DNA of 40,704 bases, taken from the NCBI GenBank assembly GCA_017961365.1, contig JAGCXI010000072.1, forward strand, positions 1 through 40,704. Direction: 5' to 3'. The notes under the pieces are model-generated. The model worked only from the letters and a program-made list of their open reading frames with translations. It was not told where the DNA came from and searched no databases. This document shows, piece after piece, positions 7,162 to 15,643 of the stretch (positions are counted from its first letter, which is position 1; each line of letters opens with the position of its first letter). A program made the translations under genes and the position numbers. This stretch comes from Clostridia bacterium (GTDB lineage Bacteria; Bacillota; Clostridia; Christensenellales; CAG-1252).

Positions 7162-8028
7162 CTAATCTTCTTCGCGCAAAAAGGCGGGAATATAGTCTTT
7201 CGAGGCGGAGCTCTCTTCCTGCATATACGCATTTTCGAAGCCGAGCCGAAGCGCATGCGCGACGACCGCCTTATATTCGAGCGGCGAGACTTTGCGTCCG
7301 AGCTCGGGAAAAGCGCCTGACGCTCCGCAAGGGGTGTATTGACTCATCACGGAAAGATATGTATCTTTTCCGAGGAGGGCATAGACCCTGTCCAAGACGG
7401 CGATGCTGTCCTTCGCCTGCCCCGGGAGCACGAGATGTCTGACCGCGACGCCTTTTTGCAGGACGCCTTCTTTCACCACGTCCGAGACCTGACGTCTCAT
7501 CTCGAGGATCGCCTCTTCCGCAAATGCGCGATAATGCGGGGCGGCGCTGTAACGCAGGGCGAGCGCGTCGTCGAAACATTTATAATCGGGGAGATAAACG
7601 TCGATATAGCCCTCGAGGGAGCGAATGGTCTCCGCTTTTTCGTATCCGCCGCAATTATAGATGACGGGGAGGCTCGGACGATAAAGATCCAAGGCAGCTT
7701 TGACGGTGGGCACGAAGGGCGTGGGGGTGATGAGATCGATATTTTCCGCGCCCTCGTCCTCAAGCGCGCGAAAGATATCGGCGAGACGGGACGGCGACAC
7801 GCCTTCTCCGCGGACGAAATGCGAAATGGGGGCATTCTGGCAGAAAACGCAGCGCAAATTGCACCCCGAAAAGAAAACGGCGCCCGAAGCGCCGCACCCC
7901 GCGAGATAAGGCTCCTCCCAAAAATGCAGTTCGGCGCGGGCGACGACGGCTTGGTCCGTCACGCCGCAAAAACCGACTTTTTCCGCGCGGTCCACGCCGC
8001 ACTCTCTCGGGCAAAGCTTACAAATCAT
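7162..8028 (-). CDS. PflX-like radical SAM protein
   Basis: A 288-residue protein of the pyruvate-formate-lyase-activase-like group often called PflX. It has an N-terminal CxxCxxxC-type cluster (CKLCPRECGV) and further cysteines near 20, then the radical SAM core CNLRCVFCQN (CxxxCxxC) near residues 55-64 that would hold a 4Fe-4S cluster and bind S-adenosylmethionine. Later blocks include YNCGGYE, YLPDYKCFD and VRHLVLPGQ. Members are generally uncharacterised; no glycyl-radical enzyme is encoded nearby, so an activase role is not supported here. The ATG overlaps the upstream HAD gene stop by four bases (ATGA). Confidence 0.85.
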   Translation of the reverse strand: MICKLCPRECGVDRAEKVGFCGVTDQAVVARAELHFWEEPYLAGCGASGAVFFSGCNLRCVFCQNAPISHFVRGEGVSPSRLADIFRALEDEGAENIDLITPTPFVPTVKAALDLYRPSLPVIYNCGGYEKAETIRSLEGYIDVYLPDYKCFDDALALRYSAAPHYRAFAEEAILEMRRQVSDVVKEGVLQKGVAVRHLVLPGQAKDSIAVLDRVYALLGKDTYLSVMSQYTPCGASGAFPELGRKVSPLEYKAVVAHALRLGFENAYMQEESSASKDYIPAFLREED

Positions 8029-8807
8029 AGATATTTCAAGACGTCGGAGAAGGTGTCGAAGACGTAATCGGGACGAACGTCGGAGGCTTCGAGCATCTCC
8101 TTCGTCGTCTCTCCCGTCAGGACGAGGATACTCTTCATCCCGTTATTTATCGCAAATTTGATATCAGTGTAAAGACGATCGCCGCACATCGCGATCTCCT
8201 CGGGAAGGAGCCCGTAACGCTCGATGATATAACGCGCCATCGTCTCATACGGCTTCCCGATGATAAGGTCGGGCGCGCGCCCCGTCACCGCCTCGATGAG
8301 CGCCATGAAGGAGCCGACGTCGGGCACGGGATGGGGATTTGCGGGGCAGACGAGATCGGGATGCGAGACGACGTACTCCGCGCCGGAAAAGATCGCATTG
8401 CAGGCGGCGGTGATCTTCGCATAGGTAAGCTCGGTGTCGAAGCAAACGAGCACGACGTCCGCGCCCTCCGAAACAAGGGGGATCCCCGCCTCTTCGAATT
8501 CTTTGTAAACGACGGAATTTGCAAGCAAAAGCACTTTCTTTCCCTTGCGCTCTTCCCGCAAAAAACGGACGGTAGCATCCAGGCTGGAATAGACATCTTC
8601 TTCGGCGGCGGGATAGCCCATTTTCGCAAGCTTTCGGACGTACGCGGCGGCGGTCTTACTGCTGTTATTCGTGAGGAAAAGCACTTTCTTTCCTTTGCTT
8701 TTCAAGGTCTCGAGCGCTTCCATCGCCCCCGCGATCTTCTCATCGCCCACATAGACCGTCCCGTCCATATCCATTAAAAACAATTTGATCTTTTCTATCC
8801 CATTCAT
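8025..8807 (-). CDS. HAD-IIA family phosphatase (NagD/AraL-like)
   Basis: A haloacid-dehalogenase phosphatase of subfamily IIA, acting on small sugar or polyol phosphates. Motif I is DMDGTVY (about residues 11-17), motif II is FLTNNSS, the cap domain lies between, the lysine is in IIGKP and motif III is CGDRLYTDI. Substrate cannot be deduced. A TTG at 8828 is in frame, but the ATG at 8807 has an AGGA site and starts at the usual distance from motif I. It is 18 bp after the dehydrogenase-fold gene and overlaps the radical SAM gene by four bases. In Bacillus subtilis the related AraL phosphatase sits beside AraM, a glycerol-1-phosphate dehydrogenase, which parallels this pair. Confidence 0.88.
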   Translation of the reverse strand: MNGIEKIKLFLMDMDGTVYVGDEKIAGAMEALETLKSKGKKVLFLTNNSSKTAAAYVRKLAKMGYPAAEEDVYSSLDATVRFLREERKGKKVLLLANSVVYKEFEEAGIPLVSEGADVVLVCFDTELTYAKITAACNAIFSGAEYVVSHPDLVCPANPHPVPDVGSFMALIEAVTGRAPDLIIGKPYETMARYIIERYGLLPEEIAMCGDRLYTDIKFAINNGMKSILVLTGETTKEMLEASDVRPDYVFDTFSDVLKYL

Positions 8808-8824
8808 CTTTCGTCCTCGAACTT

Positions 8825-9967
8825 TCAAGCCGACAAGAGCAAAGGTTCCAAAAGCCCCGTCAGCTTAATATGCTTGATTAAAGCATACCCCGAAATCTGC
8901 TCTCCCGTCAAGGATAATGCTTCAAGTAAGCGATCGGCGGTGATGGCGCTCCCTTCTTCCGGTGCGCGGCGATAGGCACGGCAAAGCTCCGCAAGGGGGA
9001 TCGCGGCGATCGCCTCTTTTACCTCCTCCCGATACTCCCCCGTCAAACGCTGTCGCGCAAGATATCCTTCCGCGAAAAGGGGTAATTCCTGCGCAAAATG
9101 CGCCGAAGCGGAGAGGCGACATCTCTCCTCGATGAGAAGGGCATTCTCCGCGCGGTCGGGCGGAAGACTATGCTCCAAGGGAAAGTCCGAAAGATAGGCG
9201 CGATAGAGCGAAAGCAAAGCGTACGCCGCGGGGAAAAGATGCTCCGCATAGCTTCCTCCCGCGCTCTTCGCCGCAAGAAAAGCAAGGGTGGCGGCGCTCC
9301 GCAAAACGGGAAGATCTTCCGCAAGCTCGGCAAGCCGCAAGGAAGCCTCGACGATTCTTTCGGAAAGCGGCGCGGATCCCCGCCAAGAAGAAAAAGCCTC
9401 TTCGAAGATCCTGCGAACGGCGGAGAGATCTCCCGCCCCGCGCATCTGCGCTTCATAGGCGCCGTCCAAGACCTCCGCAGCGCAAGAAAGGAGGTGCCCG
9501 AGTCCCGCTTTTATCCCCTTCCCCGACGCACCGAGGCTACGATCCGCAAGAACGATACAATCTTCCGCAGGGAGGGCGATTAGCTGCGTCGGCGTCGAAA
9601 GCGACGCTTCCTTTCGCAACGCGGAAAGCGCGGAAAGCTCCGTTGGAAAAAGAACAGTCGGCACATTCCGCAAAGCGGAGAAGACCTTCGCCGCCTCGGT
9701 CTCCGAAAGTCCTCCGACGCCCACCGCCGCCACGAAATTTCCTTCGGGATATTTCCGATCTCTTTCGGGGATATGTCCCATCACGAAAGCCGAATCCACC
9801 TCTTTTCGCAAGACAGAAAAGCCCTCCAAAGCGAGCGCGGCAACGGCGTCCTCTCCCTCTCTGTCCTCTCTTGCGAAAAGCAAGACCTTTCCCCCTCTCG
9901 CTCTCTTCTTGATCTCTTTCGCCAAAGACTTAAACCCCTCTTCCGAACGCACGATCTCTCTTCCCAT
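8825..9967 (-). CDS. Diverged DHQ-synthase/polyol-dehydrogenase-fold protein (AraM-like?)
   Basis: A 380-residue protein whose layout resembles iron-type alcohol, glycerol or glycerol-1-phosphate dehydrogenases. It has an N-terminal nucleotide-domain-like region with AVGVGGLSETEAAKV (81-95), then VPTVLFPTELSALS, then ALPAEDCIVLADRS and AGLGHLLSCAAEVLDG. In active members the equivalent of AGLGH reads GxGD, with the Asp a metal ligand; here it appears to be His158. A histidine in AEHLFPAAY could match a second ligand. It may therefore be a degenerate or altered enzyme. Strong ribosome site (AAGGAG). It leads the operon with the HAD phosphatase. Family assignment is tentative and based on pattern only. 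Confidence 0.5.
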   Translation of the reverse strand: MGREIVRSEEGFKSLAKEIKKRARGGKVLLFAREDREGEDAVAALALEGFSVLRKEVDSAFVMGHIPERDRKYPEGNFVAAVGVGGLSETEAAKVFSALRNVPTVLFPTELSALSALRKEASLSTPTQLIALPAEDCIVLADRSLGASGKGIKAGLGHLLSCAAEVLDGAYEAQMRGAGDLSAVRRIFEEAFSSWRGSAPLSERIVEASLRLAELAEDLPVLRSAATLAFLAAKSAGGSYAEHLFPAAYALLSLYRAYLSDFPLEHSLPPDRAENALLIEERCRLSASAHFAQELPLFAEGYLARQRLTGEYREEVKEAIAAIPLAELCRAYRRAPEEGSAITADRLLEALSLTGEQISGYALIKHIKLTGLLEPLLLSA

Positions 9968-10161
9968 ATTCCCTCTCCTTTTTCCTTCTATCCTACCGCG
10001 TTTCAGGCGTCATATCTCGCCGTAAAGGGACGTCTTATGACGCTTTTTAGAGCATTCTCCCGAAAGCCATTCAAGGGACTCGCAAGGGGGATATTGCGCG
10101 AGCGCGCCGCGCGCCTTTCGAAAGTATTTAGGATTTTTAAGCATACAAAGCCGCGGAAATA

Positions 10162-10170
10162 TGCTACAAT
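10162..10170 (+). promoter_or_regulatory. Extended -10 promoter, predicted leaderless
   Basis: TGCTACAAT is an extended -10 (TGn plus TACAAT). Its last base is six bases before the ATG at 10177, so the expected transcription start falls on the start codon. No good -35 is visible. Confidence 0.55.
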
Positions 10171-10176
10171 CAAGAT

Positions 10177-11697
10177 ATGAAAAAAGCGATCGCCGTTTTC
10201 TTTCTCCTTATCCTTCTTCTTACCGCCGCTTTCGGCTGTAAAAAGGTTCGGACTGAAGACAACTATTATCACTCTTCATCCTCTTACAAGCTCCCCACCT
10301 CTTCCAAAAAGGCGGACTTGCACGGATATTCTTATCACGCGCTCTTGCGCCGCGGGTGCATCGCGGTCTCCGCGACGCAGGAAGAAAAGATGTTTTACGG
10401 CGTGATCGACGCCGCGACGGATCGCGTCCTTTTCCCCGCAATGTACGGCAAAGTGGAGATGATCGGAGATTTCTTCCTTCTCTCCCCCGCCGAATCCGAT
10501 GAAGATGGCGTTTATCGCGTGGCATATCTCGACGGGACCCTGCTCACAGAGACGACGGCAGAGCCCACCGTCGCGGACATCGGCGGAGGCTATGCCACCG
10601 TCACGACGGGCGCCTATATGCGCATCTATCACAAATCGGGCGCGGAGATCCTTGCCGAGAATATCCTCGGCAACGCCTATGAATGCACAGCCTGTGAGAA
10701 TTTCATCCTCGCGCGCCACACGGTGAACGGCGACTATCAGGTCTTCAATATCCTTACGGGCGAAAACGTGCTCTCTCTTTATCCCCCGAGCAGCGCCATT
10801 ATGAACGTATATTACGCAGGCGGGAATGATTTCATCGTCGTCTACGACTATGACAGCACGCAAGAGGACGATTATTCCATCGCTCTGCTTCTTTCCGAAG
10901 GAAACGTGGCGTATCTGCGCCAACGGATCCTCCGAATGACGGTGGGCGTCCCCACGCCGCATACTTTGTCATGCGAAGAATATGTCTTCTCACTCAAAAA
11001 CAAATATTCTTTCGGAATGACGGAGGAAGAACGCGAGGCTTATCCCGTAAATGCGGGATATTTCACGCTGGGCTTTTACACCCGTTCCGCGGAGGGCGCG
11101 GCGGACGGCAGCGTTTTTTACGCGCTCACCGACAAAGATCTGAAGATAAAAGCGGAGCTTCCGGACGGGATCCGTCCCGATAATCCCGTCATAGACGGCT
11201 ACCTCATTTCGGGCAAACAAGCCTCATCCGTCTATCTTCTCGACGAGAATCTCAAAGTCGTCTTCTCCCTCTCCGACGCAAACTATCAGTCCGTCTCTTT
11301 CTCGGACGGAATGGTCGTGCTGGCGAAGATCGAGGACGGACGAGCAAAATACGGCGCTTACACGACGATGGGGCAGCTCGCCATCGGCTTCGACTATGCG
11401 TATCTTTCGAAATTTGCAGGGGGAAAAGCCGCCGCCGTTCGCGCGGGCAAGATCTATATCGTAGATAAAGAAGGCAACGAAACGTACGTCGCGGAAACGG
11501 AAGAGGTCTCCGCTTTCTATGTCTGGGAAGGCTTCTATGAAAGACCGGAGCTCGGACGCATCGGGATCTCCTCTTTCGACGGAACGCCCCTCGTCCCCGC
11601 GAATTACGCCTCCCTCGAGGCAGTCGCGCGAAACGGCGACGTCCTTTATCTGGCGATGCGCATGGAAAACGTCGTGGAAGTCTATATTTTGCGCTGA
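10177..11697 (+). CDS. Lipoprotein with WG-like/beta-propeller-like repeats
   Basis: A 506-residue secreted lipoprotein of unknown function. The N-terminus MKKAIAVFFLLILLLTAAFGC is a signal peptide with a lipobox (AFGC), so it should be anchored by lipidated Cys21 on the outer face of the membrane. The rest is beta-rich with recurring segments such as YGVIDAATDRVLFPAMY, VYRVAYLDGT, YGAYTTMGQLAIGFDYAYLSKF and IGISSFDGTPLVPANYASL. These resemble WG-type repeats that describe a variable being shown and reset, suggesting a propeller. There is no Shine-Dalgarno; the -10 box is six bases before the ATG. It is divergent from the polyol-dehydrogenase-fold gene and convergent with rsmI. Confidence 0.8.
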   Translation: MKKAIAVFFLLILLLTAAFGCKKVRTEDNYYHSSSSYKLPTSSKKADLHGYSYHALLRRGCIAVSATQEEKMFYGVIDAATDRVLFPAMYGKVEMIGDFFLLSPAESDEDGVYRVAYLDGTLLTETTAEPTVADIGGGYATVTTGAYMRIYHKSGAEILAENILGNAYECTACENFILARHTVNGDYQVFNILTGENVLSLYPPSSAIMNVYYAGGNDFIVVYDYDSTQEDDYSIALLLSEGNVAYLRQRILRMTVGVPTPHTLSCEEYVFSLKNKYSFGMTEEEREAYPVNAGYFTLGFYTRSAEGAADGSVFYALTDKDLKIKAELPDGIRPDNPVIDGYLISGKQASSVYLLDENLKVVFSLSDANYQSVSFSDGMVVLAKIEDGRAKYGAYTTMGQLAIGFDYAYLSKFAGGKAAAVRAGKIYIVDKEGNETYVAETEEVSAFYVWEGFYERPELGRIGISSFDGTPLVPANYASLEAVARNGDVLYLAMRMENVVEVYILR

Positions 11698-11720
11698 AAA
11701 ATCTTGTGAGAAAGCGGCGC

Positions 11721-11749
11721 GCCGAGATAAAGCCCGCCGCCACCTCGGC
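11721..11749. terminator. Hairpin between convergent genes
   Basis: GCCGAG pairs with CTCGGC across a 17-nt G/C-rich loop in the 54-bp gap between two convergent genes. There is no clean T-tract on either side, so its role as a bidirectional terminator is uncertain. Confidence 0.35.
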
Positions 11750-11751
11750 AG

Positions 11752-12552
11752 TCAGTCTTTAACGGTCAATTTATAAATCTCGTTCTTATTCACGCCGCGT
11801 TCTGCGGCGACTTTTTTAACGGCTTCTTTTTTCTCCATCCCCGCGGCGAGATAATGCGCGAGATGTTCTTCGGGCGTGAGCGCATTGAAGGGGCTCTCCT
11901 CTTTCGCGCCCTCCACGATGAGGACGTACTCCCCTCTCGGCTCTTCGGGCACTCCTTCTTGCAAACGGATCGTGAGGAATCCTTCGTGGATCTTCGTGAG
12001 TTCCTTCACGAGATACGCCCTTCTGCCCCCGAGCTCTTCGCCGAGGAAAGCGAAGATGCGCTTCACGTCATGCGGTCCGACATAAAAGACCAAAGGCAGA
12101 GGCGACGTCTTATAAGGCGCGAGCTTCTTTTTCTTATCCACGGTCTTTTCGGGCAGGAAACCGATGAAGACAAAGCCGCCGTCCAAGCCCACGAGAGCCG
12201 CCGCCGTAGTGACCGCCGTGGGACCGGGCACGGTCTCCACCTTGATCCCCGCTTCATGCGCCTTGCGGACAAGCACTGCCCCGGGGTCGCTGATGACAGG
12301 CATCCCCGCGTCCGAGACGAGAGCGATCTCCGCGCCTGCGAGCAATTTCTCGATAAGCTGCGCCGAGCCTTCCTGCTCTTTCTGCTTATAATAACTGACG
12401 AGTGGCTTGCGAATGCCGAGCGCGGATAAAAGCACGCTCGTATGTTGCGTATCCTCGCAAGCGATGAGATCCGCCTTTTCCAACGTTTCGATCGCTCTTT
12501 TTGTGATGTCGCCGAGATTTCCGATCGGCGTTCCTACGATATAGAGTGCCAT
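11752..12552 (-). CDS. rsmI: 16S rRNA (cytidine1402-2'-O)-methyltransferase RsmI
   Basis: Methylates the 2'-O of C1402 in the decoding centre of 16S rRNA. The 266-residue tetrapyrrole-methylase-fold protein has the RsmI N-terminus YIVGTPIGNLGDITKRA, the block CEDTQHTSVLL, ALVSDAGMPVISDPG and VPGPTAVTTAAAL, then FIGFLP. The C-terminal region NALTPEEHLAHYLAAGMEKKEAVKKVA with GVNKNEIY is the family's small accessory domain. AAAGGAG precedes the ATG by about five bases. It is nine bases downstream of the transporter-methyltransferase fusion. In related bacteria rsmI commonly follows a TrmN6-type methyltransferase gene, which here is fused to the transporter. Confidence 0.95.
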   Translation of the reverse strand: MALYIVGTPIGNLGDITKRAIETLEKADLIACEDTQHTSVLLSALGIRKPLVSYYKQKEQEGSAQLIEKLLAGAEIALVSDAGMPVISDPGAVLVRKAHEAGIKVETVPGPTAVTTAAALVGLDGGFVFIGFLPEKTVDKKKKLAPYKTSPLPLVFYVGPHDVKRIFAFLGEELGGRRAYLVKELTKIHEGFLTIRLQEGVPEEPRGEYVLIVEGAKEESPFNALTPEEHLAHYLAAGMEKKEAVKKVAAERGVNKNEIYKLTVKD

Positions 12553-12561
12553 ATTTCTCCT

Positions 12562-15500
12562 TTACGAGCGGTACAATGCCGCCACTTCTTTGCTCATGCC
12601 GTTTTCTTCGCCCGTCGTGACGAGCGTCCTCTTTTCCGACTCCCCTTCGGGCGCTTCGGAGACGTATTCCGCGATGAAACGCGTCGCCGCCTTCTCTGCG
12701 GAAGACGTGAGATAGATCTTCTTCCTCGGGAAGAGCCCCGCCGCCGCAAAGGTCGCGTCCGCCTCTTGCTCTCGTTCGATGGGCAAGATGATATAGCCCA
12801 CGCCCTTTTCTTTCAAAAGATAACGGATCGCCTTCGCCTCTTCCGCAAGGGTGACTTTGAGCTCATGCCGCGCGATCGCTTGCTCTTCATCCGCGTTCAC
12901 GCCGCCGCTCCCCGCTTTATAATAAGGCGGATTCAAGACGACTTTATCCGCATAGGCGGCGGGCAGACACCCTTCTATCTCGCGGATATCTCCCTGCATG
13001 ATCTCCACGCGATCCTGCAAGGCATTCGCGCGAACGCTCCTTTTCGCCATCTCCGCAAGCCCCGTCTGGATCTCCAGCCCAAGGACGCGCGCGCCTCTCT
13101 TCGCTGCGATGAGAAGGGAGATTACGCCCGAACCGCAGCCGAGGTCCACCACCCTTTCATTCTTTTCCGCAGGGACGAGATTCGCAAGGATCACGCTGTC
13201 CGAATTAAAGCGATAGCCTTTCTTTTTCTGCAAGATGATAAGACCGCGCGTTTCGAGGTCTTCCACCGCCTCGTCCGCAGATAAAAGACCTTGCAAACGG
13301 ATACGCGTCTTCGCCTTCATCAAAAGCGAGGTGTCCCGCATATGCTCATTCGCTTGCTTGATGAATTCCTTTGTCAAGGCGTGCATTCCGCCCGCTTCCG
13401 CCGCGCGCTGACGGATGCGAGACGTACAAGCGAGAAGGCTCGGCAGGACGAAGAGCACGAGCAACGTGCTGATGACCGCGCCGCGCATACACATCATCGT
13501 GATCTCACGGATCACGGCGTTTGAAGAGATCAAAGTCACGCTCGCGCACGCCGCTACGAGGATGCTCGCCGAAGTCAAGACGCTCATCGTGCAGGACGTG
13601 CCGCTCTCATAGGCGGCAAAGAGCGGATCCTTCCCCGTCTTCCGCAAAGCGACGTATCGATTGGTCACGAGAATGGCATAATCCACCGTCGCGCCGAGCT
13701 GGATCGCGCCCACCACGATATAAGCAAGGAAATTCAGAGACTGCCCGAATAAGGTGCTCAGGCTGAAATTGATCCAAGTCCCGAGCTCGATCAAAAGGAC
13801 GAGTAGGAAAGGATAGACGAGATTACGGAAACTCAGCAACAAGACGAGGAAAATGACGCCCACCGAGATCAAGGTGATCCATCTGAAATCACGCGGCGTG
13901 AGCTCGCGGAAATCCTTCACCGCCTGCACGACGCCCGTCGAATAGACCTTCCCCTCGAAGGTATTCGCGGCGATCTTTTTCACCTTTTCCAAGATCTCCG
14001 TCGCTTGCAAAGACTCTACGTCATTCTCCCGCGAGAGGGAGATCATATACATCGTATAGCCGCTCTTGGAGACATATCCGCCCTGCTTGCCGAGCGCGAC
14101 GGAATCCACAAGGAGCGTCCTATCCTCGGAGAGATGCACGCGAAGCAGCCCCTCTTCATCGAAAGCCTCGGAGGGCAGGAAGGCATAATACCCCGCCACG
14201 CCGGAGACACCCTCCAACGCTTCCACGCTCTCCGCAAAACGCACGTTGCGCATCGGGTCTTTCGCATCCACGGGAGCGGCGAGGAAGATCTGATTGCTCG
14301 TCTCGGAGACATAAGCGACCAAGGTAGGATCGCCCACGGTCTCGGGCATAAAATTGAGATAAGAAAGAGGCAGGAAATACTGCCCGATGAAAGCGGGAAG
14401 CAAGAGCGCGGAGAAGAGGATCACGATGATGACGCGATGGCGCACGCTGAACTTCGCAAGCTTCTTGAAGCGGATGTCGAGCACCTTCCTATGCCCCGTC
14501 TTGCTCATCGGCTTGCGGAGCAAGAGCAAGAGACAAGGCTGCAAAATAAGCACGGTGAGCATCGCGAGGAAGATCCCTTTGATGAGCACGCCGCCGAGAT
14601 CCGCGCCGAGGGTGAAGCTCATCACGAAGAACGCCGCGAAGCCGCCCATCGTCGTGAGCCCCGAAGCGAGCACCGTCTTGAAGGTGGTGCCGATCGCCGT
14701 GATCATCGCGCCTTCCTCGGGGATGCCGCGGGCACGCTCTTCCGAGAAGATCTGCGTGAGGAAAATGGAATAATCCATCGCGAGCGCGAGCTGCAGGATG
14801 GACGCCGCGCAGAAGGTGATGATACTGATCTCGGGGAAGAAGAAATTCGTCCCCATATTGATGACGATGGAGACTCCCATCGTGAGCATAAAGACGAGGG
14901 GCTCCAAATAATTCGCGCTGACGAGGAAGAGGATGACGAGGACAAGAACGATCGCCACGGCGAGATACACGGGAAGCTCGGAGATGGCGTCCTTATACAC
15001 CCTGCGGGACAAAGGCGCCGTGCCTCCCGCCACGTATTCGAGATCTCCGAGCGCCTCATTCACGGCGGCGAGCGCCGCGCCCGCTTCATCCGTGCTCGCG
15101 CCCACATTCATGCTCACGATCAAAAGATAATTCCCGTCTTGATAAAAGAGGTCTTCCACCTTTTCTCTCGCTTCGGCGCCGCCTTCGAGCATGGAGAAAA
15201 CGTCCGTCTTCCCGACGGAGATCTCGTCCAAGCTCCCGAGCCAAAGAATGTCCGTGACGTTTTCATTCTCTTTCGCCTGCTTGACGGCTTCTTTCAATTT
15301 TTCATACGTCTCGGCAGACTCCCCTTTCACCGCATAGACGGCATTGCTCTCCAAAGCGAAATTCTCGGAGAAGAATTCGCTCCCGTCATAGGTGTCCGTC
15401 CCCTTGGGCAGATAGCTCATGATGTCGCTGTTGATATTCGTCAGCGTGATGCCGTAAGCGGACGCGCCGAGAATCACCGCGATCACGATCACGATGATAA

Positions 15501-15564
15501 GGCGATGCTTCACGATGAAGCCGCCGATCTTATCCATGATGTCAGAAAACTTTATCTTACGCAT
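12562..15564 (-). CDS. MMPL/RND transporter fused to a TrmN6-like methyltransferase
   Basis: A 1000-residue single reading frame with two unrelated parts. Residues 1 to about 710 form an MMPL/HAE3-type RND membrane protein: a first membrane helix near 17-37, an extracytoplasmic domain, a five-helix block near 200-350, a second repeat of this plan, and a last helix ending VLFVLPSLLAC. After a charged linker, residues about 749-1000 match tRNA1(Val) (adenine37-N6)-methyltransferase: GYRFNSDSVILANL, SAM motif DLGCGSGVISLL (from 807) and catalytic NPPY (878-881). No stop or convincing internal ribosome site lies at the junction (a possible ATG is at 13320). The TATAAT promoter ends 11 bases before the ATG. 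Fusion by sequencing error cannot be excluded. Confidence 0.85.
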   Translation of the reverse strand: MRKIKFSDIMDKIGGFIVKHRLIIVIVIAVILGASAYGITLTNINSDIMSYLPKGTDTYDGSEFFSENFALESNAVYAVKGESAETYEKLKEAVKQAKENENVTDILWLGSLDEISVGKTDVFSMLEGGAEAREKVEDLFYQDGNYLLIVSMNVGASTDEAGAALAAVNEALGDLEYVAGGTAPLSRRVYKDAISELPVYLAVAIVLVLVILFLVSANYLEPLVFMLTMGVSIVINMGTNFFFPEISIITFCAASILQLALAMDYSIFLTQIFSEERARGIPEEGAMITAIGTTFKTVLASGLTTMGGFAAFFVMSFTLGADLGGVLIKGIFLAMLTVLILQPCLLLLLRKPMSKTGHRKVLDIRFKKLAKFSVRHRVIIVILFSALLLPAFIGQYFLPLSYLNFMPETVGDPTLVAYVSETSNQIFLAAPVDAKDPMRNVRFAESVEALEGVSGVAGYYAFLPSEAFDEEGLLRVHLSEDRTLLVDSVALGKQGGYVSKSGYTMYMISLSRENDVESLQATEILEKVKKIAANTFEGKVYSTGVVQAVKDFRELTPRDFRWITLISVGVIFLVLLLSFRNLVYPFLLVLLIELGTWINFSLSTLFGQSLNFLAYIVVGAIQLGATVDYAILVTNRYVALRKTGKDPLFAAYESGTSCTMSVLTSASILVAACASVTLISSNAVIREITMMCMRGAVISTLLVLFVLPSLLACTSRIRQRAAEAGGMHALTKEFIKQANEHMRDTSLLMKAKTRIRLQGLLSADEAVEDLETRGLIILQKKKGYRFNSDSVILANLVPAEKNERVVDLGCGSGVISLLIAAKRGARVLGLEIQTGLAEMAKRSVRANALQDRVEIMQGDIREIEGCLPAAYADKVVLNPPYYKAGSGGVNADEEQAIARHELKVTLAEEAKAIRYLLKEKGVGYIILPIEREQEADATFAAAGLFPRKKIYLTSSAEKAATRFIAEYVSEAPEGESEKRTLVTTGEENGMSKEVAALYRS

Positions 15565-15575
15565 ATCTCTTTCCC

Positions 15576-15604
15576 ATTATATCACCGTCCACCTTGCTTT
15601 TCAA
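15576..15604 (-). promoter_or_regulatory. Promoter of the transporter fusion gene
   Basis: Minus strand: -35 TTGAAA (15599-15604), 17-bp spacer ending in an extended TGA, -10 TATAAT (15576-15581). The -10 is 11 bases before the ATG, so the untranslated leader would be only about four bases. Confidence 0.8.
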
Positions 15605-15643
15605 TGCGGGGGCGAAGCGCTTTTTTGATTTTTTTAACGGAAA

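Noticed and set aside
10003..10272. 89-residue minus-strand frame in the divergent gap
   Set aside because: It overlaps the lipoprotein promoter and signal sequence and has no ribosome site or motif.
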